DNA of 64,000 nt from JAUMWX01 sp023394215. GTDB taxonomy: Bacteria; Bacillota; Clostridia; Tissierellales; Peptoniphilaceae. The notes under the pieces were generated by a model. The model worked only from the letters and a program-made list of their open reading frames with translations. It was not told the origin of the DNA and ran no database searches. Where the stretch lies: assembly GCA_050313995.1 (NCBI GenBank), contig JBNPMM010000005.1, one strand, 5' to 3'. Of the stretch, positions 18,701-25,133 are shown piece after piece (within the stretch, counting starts at the first letter, position 1; every line of letters begins with the position of its first letter). The position numbers and the translations under genes were made by a program.

Positions 18701-20877
18701 GCATCCTTATCATTTAAATATTTTCCTGATAAATAAGCAGCCATTCCATTTCTGTATCCATATTCTGCAAGAATTTCATATGAATTTCTTCTAAATGTAA
18801 TATCTCCGCTTGTCCCCGAGTCATTTTGGAGTGCAGCATAAATAGGTTCAAAAAGTGGCACCACATAATAACTGTTTTGCATTGTATCACCAATAGACTT
18901 TATCCCCTCAAAAGATAAACGTCCTGAAACAATGTTATTAGAAATAAAGTCATCAATATCTTCAAGCTTATTAGCCTCATCCAATGTTAAATTTGAAAAT
19001 CTGTCATTTGTTTTGCCTCCATCGCCTGAATCGGAAACAATATCAACTTTATTCAACAAAACAATACGGTCTTGATTGTCTTTTTCCAAAATCGCCTTTG
19101 CTTCGGCATAGTCAAGTGTATAAATAACATCAAAAACACCTTTCATATACTCTTTTAAATCTTCCTCATTTTGAAATCTTTTAGGAGATGAATTTTGTAC
19201 CCTGTTTTCACCAAGTGTATATGCTGTATTTAAATTAAAAATGGGATTATAACCTGAATTTTTGTTGTTGATAGACTCAAATAAGCCTCTTGCAAATACT
19301 TCCGGTCCTTTTCCTCGACGACGATTATATCCATTAAACCATATATCCTTATCCAACATATGCGTTAATTCATGGGTATAAACAGCTTGTCCTCTATCTG
19401 TAAGTCCCTTAGCTACATAAAATGTTATTTTATTGCTCCCGCTTGCCTGCCCGTCAGCAAACATATATTTTGCATATAAATTAAACGGCGTGATAAACTC
19501 CCTTATTCCATCAAGTACCCCGTCTCCATATTTCGGGGACCACAAGGTTGAAGCACTTGCTTGTGCATTGCCGTACTTTTGCATTGTATCTACTACAATA
19601 ATATCCTTGTGGCCTACAAAATCTTCTTTTTTATCTGTAATTCTATACCAGAAATCTAAAAATAACTGCTGATGCCTCGCTGTATTATCTACATTTTCTT
19701 TAAAAGCATCCAAACTTATACCTGTTGAATCCTTTCTTTCCATATAAGTATCGGTAAGCCCGTAATTAATCGTATTTGTTGTACTAATTACATAAAGGCT
19801 CTTATTTGTTAATGTAAGCAATGGAATCAACTGTGCCTTTATGTCTTCATCAACTCTCATTTTATCAACCAATGAGCTACTTTTATTTATATCGCTACTT
19901 ATTGTTTCTACAATATAAGCCTTACTATTTTTCTCTAAATAAGATTTCAAACTCTTATCATTTTCAAAAATAGAAATTCCTTTTTCAATAAATTGAATTA
20001 TATCGGGTTTATTTGTTACCTTTGATATTTTATTAGTATAAGTTTTAGCGCTATTGGGAAGTTCTGCACCATTATAGGACATAGTTCCAATATCAACTAA
20101 GGTTTTTAAAGCATCTTTTTGCCCCTGACCAAATACTTCCGGATAATAAAGGATTAAATCCTTTGCAGGAATATTCCCAAACTCAAACTTATATTGACGT
20201 TCTAAAAAAGTAAGTCCAAACAAAATACTTATTTTATTTTTCTTTATATAGTCCACTTGAACATCGGAAGAATTCTCAAAAACAGCCTCCATTATCATCT
20301 GCAGGTTATCTTTCACATAAGCAAAGCTTCCTTTCATATCCAATTTTTCCAAATAAAATTTCTTTAATTCTTGAGTTATTTCTTCTTCTGTAGGATTCTT
20401 TCCTGTTTTTTTCAACAACTCCAACCTGATATTGGACTTATCTAAAAAACTTTCATAGGGTTTTAAATGATTATAAAAACTTTCATAAGTTACTTCATTA
20501 AAATCATCTTTAACTTGATTATATAAAAATTTAACATCCAAATTATTTTTGCTTTTATAGGCATACCTGCCTTCCGCTTTCTCAACACTTACTGTCCCAT
20601 CCCCAAATAGAATTTTTACTTTCGATATATTTTTATCCTTCGTAGAAATTAAAAGCTTCTCCTGCTCATCTAAGGGTAAAATAGCAACCGGTTCATTTTT
20701 AGAGCTTAGCATTTCTTCATTCAGCTCTTTTATATCAATATCAGATAATTCATTTAATAAATAGTCGTCCGAGTTGATTTCAACAGCTTTTGATGTAGCT
20801 GAAATTGCAATTAAAATTCCCATAAACATTGCAAGTGATAACAATTTTTTATACGTGTTTTCTCCTTTTCTCCCCAT
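15766..20877 (-). CDS. Secreted zinc metalloprotease, ZmpA/B/C-IgA1 protease (M26) like, with wall-binding repeats
   Basis: This 1703-residue secreted protein starts with a signal peptide (about 1-31). The gluzincin zinc site HELTH is at 502-506, followed by a downstream glutamate in the GPEVFARGLFES block, as in M26 and pneumococcal Zmp proteases. Residues roughly 870-1150 look like a beta-helix or pectate-lyase-like repeat region. Two beta-sandwich domains follow, one with a bacterial Ig-like PTKVEYREGE start. The last 250 residues are aromatic WxYF/GWWTD/GSRVEGRQ cell-wall-binding repeats in two tandem units of about 117 residues. There is no LPxTG, so attachment is probably non-covalent. 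Family targets include IgA1 and host glycoproteins; this one's target is unknown. Start ATG 20877 follows AGGGAG. Confidence 0.88.
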   Translation of the reverse strand: MGRKGENTYKKLLSLAMFMGILIAISATSKAVEINSDDYLLNELSDIDIKELNEEMLSSKNEPVAILPLDEQEKLLISTKDKNISKVKILFGDGTVSVEKAEGRYAYKSKNNLDVKFLYNQVKDDFNEVTYESFYNHLKPYESFLDKSNIRLELLKKTGKNPTEEEITQELKKFYLEKLDMKGSFAYVKDNLQMIMEAVFENSSDVQVDYIKKNKISILFGLTFLERQYKFEFGNIPAKDLILYYPEVFGQGQKDALKTLVDIGTMSYNGAELPNSAKTYTNKISKVTNKPDIIQFIEKGISIFENDKSLKSYLEKNSKAYIVETISSDINKSSSLVDKMRVDEDIKAQLIPLLTLTNKSLYVISTTNTINYGLTDTYMERKDSTGISLDAFKENVDNTARHQQLFLDFWYRITDKKEDFVGHKDIIVVDTMQKYGNAQASASTLWSPKYGDGVLDGIREFITPFNLYAKYMFADGQASGSNKITFYVAKGLTDRGQAVYTHELTHMLDKDIWFNGYNRRRGKGPEVFARGLFESINNKNSGYNPIFNLNTAYTLGENRVQNSSPKRFQNEEDLKEYMKGVFDVIYTLDYAEAKAILEKDNQDRIVLLNKVDIVSDSGDGGKTNDRFSNLTLDEANKLEDIDDFISNNIVSGRLSFEGIKSIGDTMQNSYYVVPLFEPIYAALQNDSGTSGDITFRRNSYEILAEYGYRNGMAAYLSGKYLNDKDALNAILDVKYHGNLAEFKKDMFKRRIDNIKYLNESKSVRNFEDLMNQMREAVNQDLAKMKAEGSLYQPKTTVSTNINSVRTLKEKVFQEYLKTTNDFRTSIYTIKPVEIGNIIYVRNGEESAQTGQGTKDIPYDSLKYAISKAKDGDIIKLVEDIQFRPVGADNTFKIDKDIAIDGQKYRLTFRGLDLVLENNLKLQNMTLNMIPEGTNSPKIYVGGNELVIDSVYTKITQTDNRKPMIIGGVKEGQASGSNAKIRILNGSSDTAFKKIIAGNENDDSYIPASIVIDSEFVAVDDGIYLGSGNNSQTTEKISLISNSKNIKLIDGTNSIDNEVLLKDFKFYSLQLKNIINLALENKAELSLNNTELISGNVDIKDGTKLSINGNKILRVGNLLGTGEISLGLDTGISVENNIVDPISIKVNGTEDKLLAKVGTVYVVATGDINELTNVSLSNLSQLYRINKEGKTFKLENMENPLNTYAVTLKFKHQGRIVSEKSINVQKGADISIQSYIPTSDRGVYQVVDGFDYKQLNNIRESKEIVIDLINVTQMEPILNFDKTSVQKMELIENPTKVEYREGEFFEVSGAKVKLIDENGISQIVGSEMFSEYGIVINKTEQLKDVDYEIKLYLKNKWVTIPITVLSADKSVKYKPKVNEEKLTYEDTISIEDAKSQILSAVTVSDKAGYITKEIIGEIPLNRGEQKVCIRITYDDESFVDVFLNVEVVAEEAGGWKKEDDKWKYTKKDGQRAISEWLWLPVENSDEKVYKYFDREGNSIDQFYEETKDGETKYYLSQSGPFKGYKKGWWTDPKNNLVYYFRPATGSRVEGRQHIDGGWKFFRFKSGSQAFGWQYINRSWSYFDNTSGNQVIGKWAWLKLMDGQYNWKYFDGRGINIDQFRKESAGVWLSQTGPEKSYYKGWWTDSSNGQKYYFRTTSGSRVEGRQYIDGNWYYFRKGSGTQAFGKQYVDGVWRYYHDTLGREVR
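15775..16425 (-). repeat. Tandem duplicated wall-binding module inside the metalloprotease
   Basis: Two copies of a module share the order YFDxxGxxIDQF, LSQxGP, GWWTD, YYFR, GSRVEGRQ, IDGxW, QAFG. The YFD codons are at 16402-16410 and 16051-16059, a spacing of 351 bp (117 codons). The pattern resembles choline- or glucan-binding repeat families. Confidence 0.75.
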
Positions 20878-20907
20878 ATTTTCTCCCTAATAATTATATA
20901 ATTTTTA

Positions 20908-20933
20908 TTGACCGATAATTTAACTACGGTCAA
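20908..20933. promoter_or_regulatory. Inverted repeat upstream of metalloprotease, possible operator
   Basis: TTGACCG (20908-20914) and CGGTCAA (20927-20933) are perfect 7-bp arms around 12 bp, 31 bp before the start codon. A minus-strand TATAAT (20893-20898) lies just inside. The layout suits a dimeric regulator site over the promoter, but no known operator is recognised. Confidence 0.4.
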
Positions 20934-20937
20934 GTAA

Positions 20938-21168
20938 AGCCTTATTTAACCTTCGAAAACATCCTTAGTATTTCAATAAATATACCATATTAACTTGTTA
21001 TTTTCTACCCACACGATGACTTTACTAAACATCTTCATCCACTATATTTATGATTATATTAACTTATTAACCTACATTTTACCCATTATAATTTTACGCA
21101 AATTATCTAAACCGGTTTTCAAGCCTTTAATTAATAATGAATAATTACTCTCCGTTTCCTATCTTTCC
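20938..21168. other. Gene-free AT-rich stretch
   Basis: No reading frame with a ribosome site, no RNA gene and no convincing terminator for the MATE remnant is seen here. Confidence 0.6.
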
Positions 21169-22084
21169 CTACACTTCATACATAAGATTTTCTGTCGATT
21201 TTTCCGTAATATAAACTTTCCACTTTATTTTCTTTAAAAATACATATCCTGCCAAACAAGTTATAAATTCCGTTATCGGGAATGCCCACCAAATCAACGA
21301 AATTCCCACCTGCCCATTCCTCACAAAATTTGAAAAAACACAGGCTAACGGTAATATAATAATAAATTGTCTAAGCAATGAAAGCAGCAAGGATTGAATT
21401 CCTCCATCCAAAGCCTGATAAATCCCCTGATATGCCAAGTTAATTCCTGCGAAAATAAAGCTTAACGAAATAATCCTCATGGCACTGATAAAATAATTTC
21501 TTGACTGGCCTGCATTAAATAATGTTGCAAACACTCCCGGAAAAACCTCAGTAATAACTATTCCCAAAAGCATTAAAACTATGGTGTAAATAAGACCATA
21601 TTTTATTCCCTGCTCTATCCTTTTTTTATTTCCCATTCCATAAGAAAAAGCTATAATCGGTGTAATCGCATCTCTCAATCCGAATGCAAGGAACAATACA
21701 AACTGCTGTACCTTATAAAATAAGCCATTTGGACCAAAAAATTCCGAACACTAAAAACATCGCATAAATAATTAAGCCCAAAAATAAACTGTTTCCGGCT
21801 ACTCTCGCAGCCTTTTTTCTGTTTTCCTGCCCAAGTGTCCTTGCCAAAAGTGTATTGGTTCCTACGCCGGTCCCTATTCCTATAGCAACCATAAACATTT
21901 GAATCGGAAACACCAGTGTAAGTGCATTAAGTGCCTCTTCACTTCCTATTTTCATATTTCCAACAAAGGCACTGTCTACAATATTATATACCGCCTGTAA
22001 TGCCATTGATAAAATCATAGGTATTCCTATCCGAATCATAAGCTTATCTACAGACATTTCTTTCATTTTATTAGCTTCCGTCAT
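21169..22084 (-). pseudogene. MATE-family multidrug efflux gene, internally deleted and frameshifted
   Basis: A first frame (22084-21713) encodes 123 residues matching the start of MATE transporters: helices 1-3 and a VGTNTLLARTLGQ block. It then hits a stop. A second frame (to 21169) resumes with KVQQFVLFLAFGLRDAITP, which belongs to the second half of the fold. Together they give about 300 residues against about 450 for the family. Roughly 130-150 residues from the middle are therefore missing, with a change of frame near 21710-21730. Start ATG 22084 still has AGGAGG upstream. It lies behind a well-preserved promoter and structured leader, so transcription may persist although the product is dead. 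Confidence 0.85.
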
Positions 22085-22110
22085 ATTAACTCATCCTCCT
22101 TTTTCTGCAT

Positions 22111-22238
22111 AAAAAAAAATGTGTACTTATCTCATAAGCCGGACTTACGCTGATAAGCTACACACTTTTTAACTATGCTATAAAATTTAATATAAAAAAC
22201 GAGCAACAAAACCGGATTTACGCTATTTTGCTACTCGT
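22111..22238 (-). promoter_or_regulatory. Two-hairpin leader, candidate guanidine-IV (mepA) riboswitch
   Basis: Read on the minus strand, hairpin 1 (22238-22199) has arms ACGAGTAGCAAAA and TTTTGTTGCTCGT. Hairpin 2 (22164-22121) has arms GTGTAGCTTATC and GATAAGTACAC. They carry almost the same 13-nt apical sequence, AGCGTAA(A/G)TCCGG. Hairpin 2 runs into nine U, so it is also a terminator. Each loop has self-complementary CCGG, so the loops could kiss. Position directly before a MATE gene fits the mepA-motif guanidine-IV class. The class name comes from context and memory, not from a model search. Confidence 0.65.
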
Positions 22239-22247
22239 TTAAAAGTT

Positions 22248-22276
22248 ATTATATTTATCATTTTTCAAAAAGTCAA
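22248..22276 (-). promoter_or_regulatory. Promoter of the two-hairpin leader and MATE remnant
   Basis: TTGACT (22271-22276) and TATAAT (22248-22253) are 17 bp apart on the minus strand. RNA would start a few bases before hairpin 1. Confidence 0.8.
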
Positions 22277-22325
22277 ATAAAAATTTTCTTTATTTTACAC
22301 ATAGCATTTAACAGATTCTATAAAA

Positions 22326-22367
22326 ATCGGCCTTTGAAATCAGCTTTATCCAATCCCAAAGGTCGAT
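22326..22367 (-). terminator. Second terminator downstream of tmRNA
   Basis: ATCGGCCTTTG (22326-22336) pairs with CAAAGGTCGAT (22357-22367) with one mismatch. On the minus strand a T-run follows. It backs up the weaker terminator just upstream. Confidence 0.6.
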
Positions 22368-22376
22368 AAATAAAAA

Positions 22377-22419
22377 AAACAAAAATTATAATACCAATAA
22401 TATCATAACTTTTGTTTTT
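22377..22419 (-). terminator. First terminator of tmRNA
   Basis: On the minus strand AAAACAAAA pairs with TTTTGTTTT, with an inner TTAT/ATAA, and the hairpin ends in eight T. It begins 4 nt after the tmRNA CCA end. The stem is A/T-rich. Confidence 0.65.
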
Positions 22420-22422
22420 AAT

Positions 22423-22766
22423 TGGTGGAGGTGAGGAGAGTCGAACTCCTGTCCGAAAACACGTCCACCGGAACTTCTACATGTTTAGTCAATTACTTTT
22501 AATTCCCAATCATCCCTGCTAACTGACAAACTAAGATTCTTGGTAGCTTCATAAATGTCACGAAGGGCTCAAAGCTTTGCCCTGCGGATTTCCCAACATA
22601 TTTGAGACCAAGTAGAGATTATGGGTCTCTCTAAATGGCCGGCTGCGATTAGGCAGCTAAAGCGAAATTATTTTCGTCGTTTATATTTAGTTTGCTATTT
22701 TTACGATGTATGCCCATCGACATGCTTATCCGACTTCAATATCCCCGTCGAAACCATGTCACCCCC
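22423..22766 (-). ncRNA. ssrA: Transfer-messenger RNA
   Basis: This 344-nt tmRNA rescues stalled ribosomes and tags the unfinished protein for degradation. The tRNA-like ends pair (GGGGGTGA at the 5' end with TCACCTCC before ACCA at the 3' end). The 5' part has the conserved GACATGGTTTCGACGGGG block and the T arm has GGAGTTCGACTCTCC. The tag reading frame ends in NDENNFALAA followed by TAA (complement of 22649-22651). It is divergent from the barnase-like gene and preceded by a TTGACA-17-TAAAAT promoter. Confidence 0.97.
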
Positions 22767-22777
22767 ATGGTCACTTA

Positions 22778-22806
22778 ATTTTAAATAATATTTTATCTTT
22801 TGTCAA
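22778..22806 (-). promoter_or_regulatory. tmRNA promoter
   Basis: TTGACA (22801-22806) and TAAAAT (22778-22783) are 17 bp apart on the minus strand and end 12 bp before mature tmRNA. The divergent barnase gene must start within about 35 bp of the -35 box. A plus-strand TATACT (22815-22820) is its likely -10, so the two promoters are packed back to back. Confidence 0.8.
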
Positions 22807-22840
22807 TGATAGCTTATACTATAAAGATGAGGTGACAAAT

Positions 22841-23308
22841 ATGAAAAATTTTAAGAGAATAATAGCTCTGATTTTATCCCTAACTTTATTTATGGGATTA
22901 TTATCTTCCTGTAAAAAAATTGATAAAGGTAAAATTCAAAATTCCATTGAAAACAAAGAAGAAGCTTTGGATGAAAACGGCAGCTACTACAATAAGGATG
23001 ATGTTATATCATACCTTATAAGCTATGAAAAACTTCCAAAAAACTATATCAGGAAAAAGGAAGCCCAAGATATGGGCTGGATCGCCGGAGAAGGAAATCT
23101 TTGGAAGGTTACGGATAAGATGGTTATAGGAGGGGATAAATTTTCAAATCGAGAAGAAAAACTTCCTAAGAAAAATGGCAGAATTTACTATGAGGCTGAT
23201 GTTAACTATAAGGGTGGCAAAAGAGGTGCTGAAAGAATAATCTACTCCAACGACGGACTTATATTTTATACATCAGATCACTATAAAACTTTTGAGAGGA
23301 TTAAATGA
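22841..23308 (+). CDS. Barnase-family ribonuclease made as a lipoprotein
   Basis: This 155-residue exported RNase has a signal peptide with lipobox LLSSC (Cys24), a short linker, then a complete barnase-type domain from about 50 to 155. All barnase active-site residues align without a gap at a constant offset of 45: Lys72 (K27), Glu118 (E73), Arg128 (R83), Arg132 (R87) and His147 (H102). It should cleave single-stranded RNA after guanosine and looks active. Known barnases are freely secreted, so the lipobox predicts surface anchoring or later release. Start ATG 22841 follows GAGGTG. A longer frame from 22706 runs into tmRNA and is rejected. Its stop overlaps the next ATG by 4 nt. Confidence 0.93.
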   Translation: MKNFKRIIALILSLTLFMGLLSSCKKIDKGKIQNSIENKEEALDENGSYYNKDDVISYLISYEKLPKNYIRKKEAQDMGWIAGEGNLWKVTDKMVIGGDKFSNREEKLPKKNGRIYYEADVNYKGGKRGAERIIYSNDGLIFYTSDHYKTFERIK

Positions 23309-24060
23309 AAAAAATTTTAAATTTCAAACATATTAAAAATATAGAAGATTTTCATGATTATATGGAAATTAAACTTGCTCTTCCCAAGCATTACGGAAGA
23401 AACCTTGATGGACTTTGGGATATTTTGGAAGAAGAAAACAGTCTTCGCTTGGAAATATTAAATGCTTATGATATTTTAAGATTGGGAATTTATGGCAAGA
23501 AAATCTTAGACCTTTTTATAGATTTGGGACCTGAAAAGATTAAACTTAAGAGGGGTTTAATAAGAGACTACAAGGGAATATTTCCTAAAATTGAAGATTC
23601 CATATTTATAGCCGACAACGCAGCTCTTTCAGGAGATGTTACCCTTGGAAGCGGCTCAAGCATTTGGTTTTCTGCAACTGTAAGATCCGAAAACTCCCCT
23701 ATTAAAATCGGACAATACACAAATATACAGGATAATGCCGTTATACACGAAGAAATAGGTCACCCTACCGTGATAGGAGACTATGTAACCATAGGCCACC
23801 GTGCAATAATTCATGGATCAACCATAGGCGATAACACTCTTATAGGCATGGGGGCTGTAATACTGGATGGTGCAAAGATCGGTAAAAATTGCATTATAGG
23901 TGCCAATACACTTATCACACAAAACAAGGAAATACCGGATAATTCTCTTGTTTTTGGAAGCCCATTTAAAATAGTAAGACAGACAAGTGAAGAGGAAGCC
24001 AAGGAAAATATAAGGCAAGCTATTTTATATAAGGAAAAAAGTGATATTTATAAGTTATAA
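23305..24060 (+). CDS. Barstar inhibitor domain fused to gamma-carbonic-anhydrase domain
   Basis: This 251-residue cytoplasmic fusion has residues 1-83 aligning with barstar, including LALPKHYGRNLDGLWD with Asp35 and Asp39 at barstar numbering. Tyr29 of barstar is His29 here. Residues 85-251 are a complete left-handed beta-helix of the YrdA/PaaY gamma-carbonic anhydrase family: LIRDYKG start, NIQDNAVIH, VTIGH and IIHG. The three metal-ligand histidines are His148, His165 and His170, with a C-terminal helix. The barstar part should neutralise the coupled RNase. The job of the second domain is unknown: trimerising scaffold, a real enzyme, or both. An AGAGGGG run lies just before the second domain, with no standard start codon after it. 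Confidence 0.88.
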   Translation: MKKILNFKHIKNIEDFHDYMEIKLALPKHYGRNLDGLWDILEEENSLRLEILNAYDILRLGIYGKKILDLFIDLGPEKIKLKRGLIRDYKGIFPKIEDSIFIADNAALSGDVTLGSGSSIWFSATVRSENSPIKIGQYTNIQDNAVIHEEIGHPTVIGDYVTIGHRAIIHGSTIGDNTLIGMGAVILDGAKIGKNCIIGANTLITQNKEIPDNSLVFGSPFKIVRQTSEEEAKENIRQAILYKEKSDIYKL

Positions 24061-24091
24061 AATATATATTACTTATTTTAAAATTTTAGGT

Positions 24092-24189
24092 GAGAGTGTA
24101 AGAAAAAGTCTGCAAATTAAAATTAAGCCTTCTATGATAAAATATAAATATCATAGGAGGCTAATTTACAGAAAAAATCTCACATTCTC
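24092..24189. mobile_element. 98-bp palindromic MITE-like element
   Basis: Two arms of about 41-47 bp (24092-24138 and 24149-24189) are imperfect inverted copies around a 9-bp centre. Both ends begin GAGARTGTRAGA and contain TCTGYAAATTA and GCCTYCTATGATA. There is no coding sequence. The ends resemble those of IS256-type elements, so a non-autonomous derivative is likely (inference). No clear target duplication is seen. It separates the barstar fusion from metQ. Confidence 0.6.
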
Positions 24190-24196
24190 AAGCAAA

Positions 24197-24224
24197 AGAG
24201 CATAAGAGTGTCCCCTTATGCTCT
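24197..24224 (-). terminator. Terminator of the M20-metNIQ operon
   Basis: AGAGCATAAG (24197-24206) pairs perfectly with CTTATGCTCT (24215-24224). The minus-strand tail reads TTTTGCTT. It lies 8 bp after the metQ stop. Confidence 0.8.
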
Positions 24225-24232
24225 AAATTTAT

Positions 24233-25117
24233 TTATTTCCAAACCGGTATAGAAGATCCTTTTGTATCTTCTTCTATTATTTTCTTTACTGCATCTGTAT
24301 GGTATATTTCTATAATTTTCTTAAATTCCGGTCTATCCTTTTCAGCACTTCTTGCAGCTATCACATTTACATATGTGTTTTCTTTTTCGCTATATTTTTC
24401 TAAAACAATGGCATCTTGGCTTGGAATTATGCCCGCTGAAACTGCAACTCCCGAATTTATTACAGCTATAGGTACCTCGTCAAGTGATGGCGGGATATTT
24501 GTTGCTGCAAGTTCTACGATTTGCAGATTTTTAGGATTTGATGTTATATCTTTAATAGTAGGCAACTTTCCGGCCTTATCATCTATTTCAATAAGCCCAG
24601 CTGATTCCAACAGTATAAGCGCCCTTCCCCCATTTGTGGCATCATCAGGGATAACAACCTTTGAACCATCCTTTAGCTCATCAAGTGATTTTAGTTGTTT
24701 TGAATAAATTCCAAGCGGTGCAACAACGGTATCAGCTATAGCCTCAATCTTATAACCAAGTTCCTCAACTTCCTTATTTAAATAAAAATGATGTTGAAAA
24801 GCATTTAAGTCCAATTCCCCTGCATTTAGAGCTTGATTGGGAAGGTTATAAGAATCAAAATATTTAAGCTCAATTTCAATATTTTCCTTAGCCGCCTCTT
24901 CTTTTATATAGTTCCAAACCGCACTGTCCGTACCTGTTAAACCTACTACAACCTTAACCTTTTCTCCACTCGCCTTTGCCGTTTCATCCTTTTTACCACT
25001 TTCAGTCTGAGCCTTATCCGCTTCCTGCTTGCCTGAATCCGATCCCTTGTTTCCGCAAGCTGCAAGTACAAAAAGTGCCGTTATCGCCAATAATAATCCT
25101 AATAATTTCTTCTTCAT
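24233..25117 (-). CDS. metQ: Methionine ABC transporter substrate-binding lipoprotein
   Basis: MetQ (294 residues) is a NlpA-family lipoprotein that captures methionine outside the membrane. The signal peptide ends in lipobox LAAC with Cys21, followed by a charged Ser/Lys/Glu linker to about residue 50. The binding domain includes the typical VGLTGTDSAVW opening and NAFQHHFYLN segment. Length matches the family. It is last in the T-box operon after metI and metN, with a good terminator behind it. Confidence 0.93.
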   Translation of the reverse strand: MKKKLLGLLLAITALFVLAACGNKGSDSGKQEADKAQTESGKKDETAKASGEKVKVVVGLTGTDSAVWNYIKEEAAKENIEIELKYFDSYNLPNQALNAGELDLNAFQHHFYLNKEVEELGYKIEAIADTVVAPLGIYSKQLKSLDELKDGSKVVIPDDATNGGRALILLESAGLIEIDDKAGKLPTIKDITSNPKNLQIVELAATNIPPSLDEVPIAVINSGVAVSAGIIPSQDAIVLEKYSEKENTYVNVIAARSAEKDRPEFKKIIEIYHTDAVKKIIEEDTKGSSIPVWK

Positions 25118-25133
25118 ATAAATTTCTCCTTTA

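Noticed and set aside
22706..22840. N-terminal extension of the barnase gene to 22706
   Set aside because: It would be read through the 5' end of tmRNA and its promoter. The ATG at 22841 has GAGGTG and gives a proper lipoprotein signal peptide.
23555..23570. Barstar and gamma-CA as two separate genes
   Set aside because: One uninterrupted frame runs across the junction and no ATG, GTG or TTG start follows the AGAGGGG run. A fusion is the direct reading.
24092..24189. Ordinary terminator for the barstar fusion gene
   Set aside because: Arms of more than 40 bp with matching ends and no T-run favour a mobile palindrome, although it could incidentally end transcripts.
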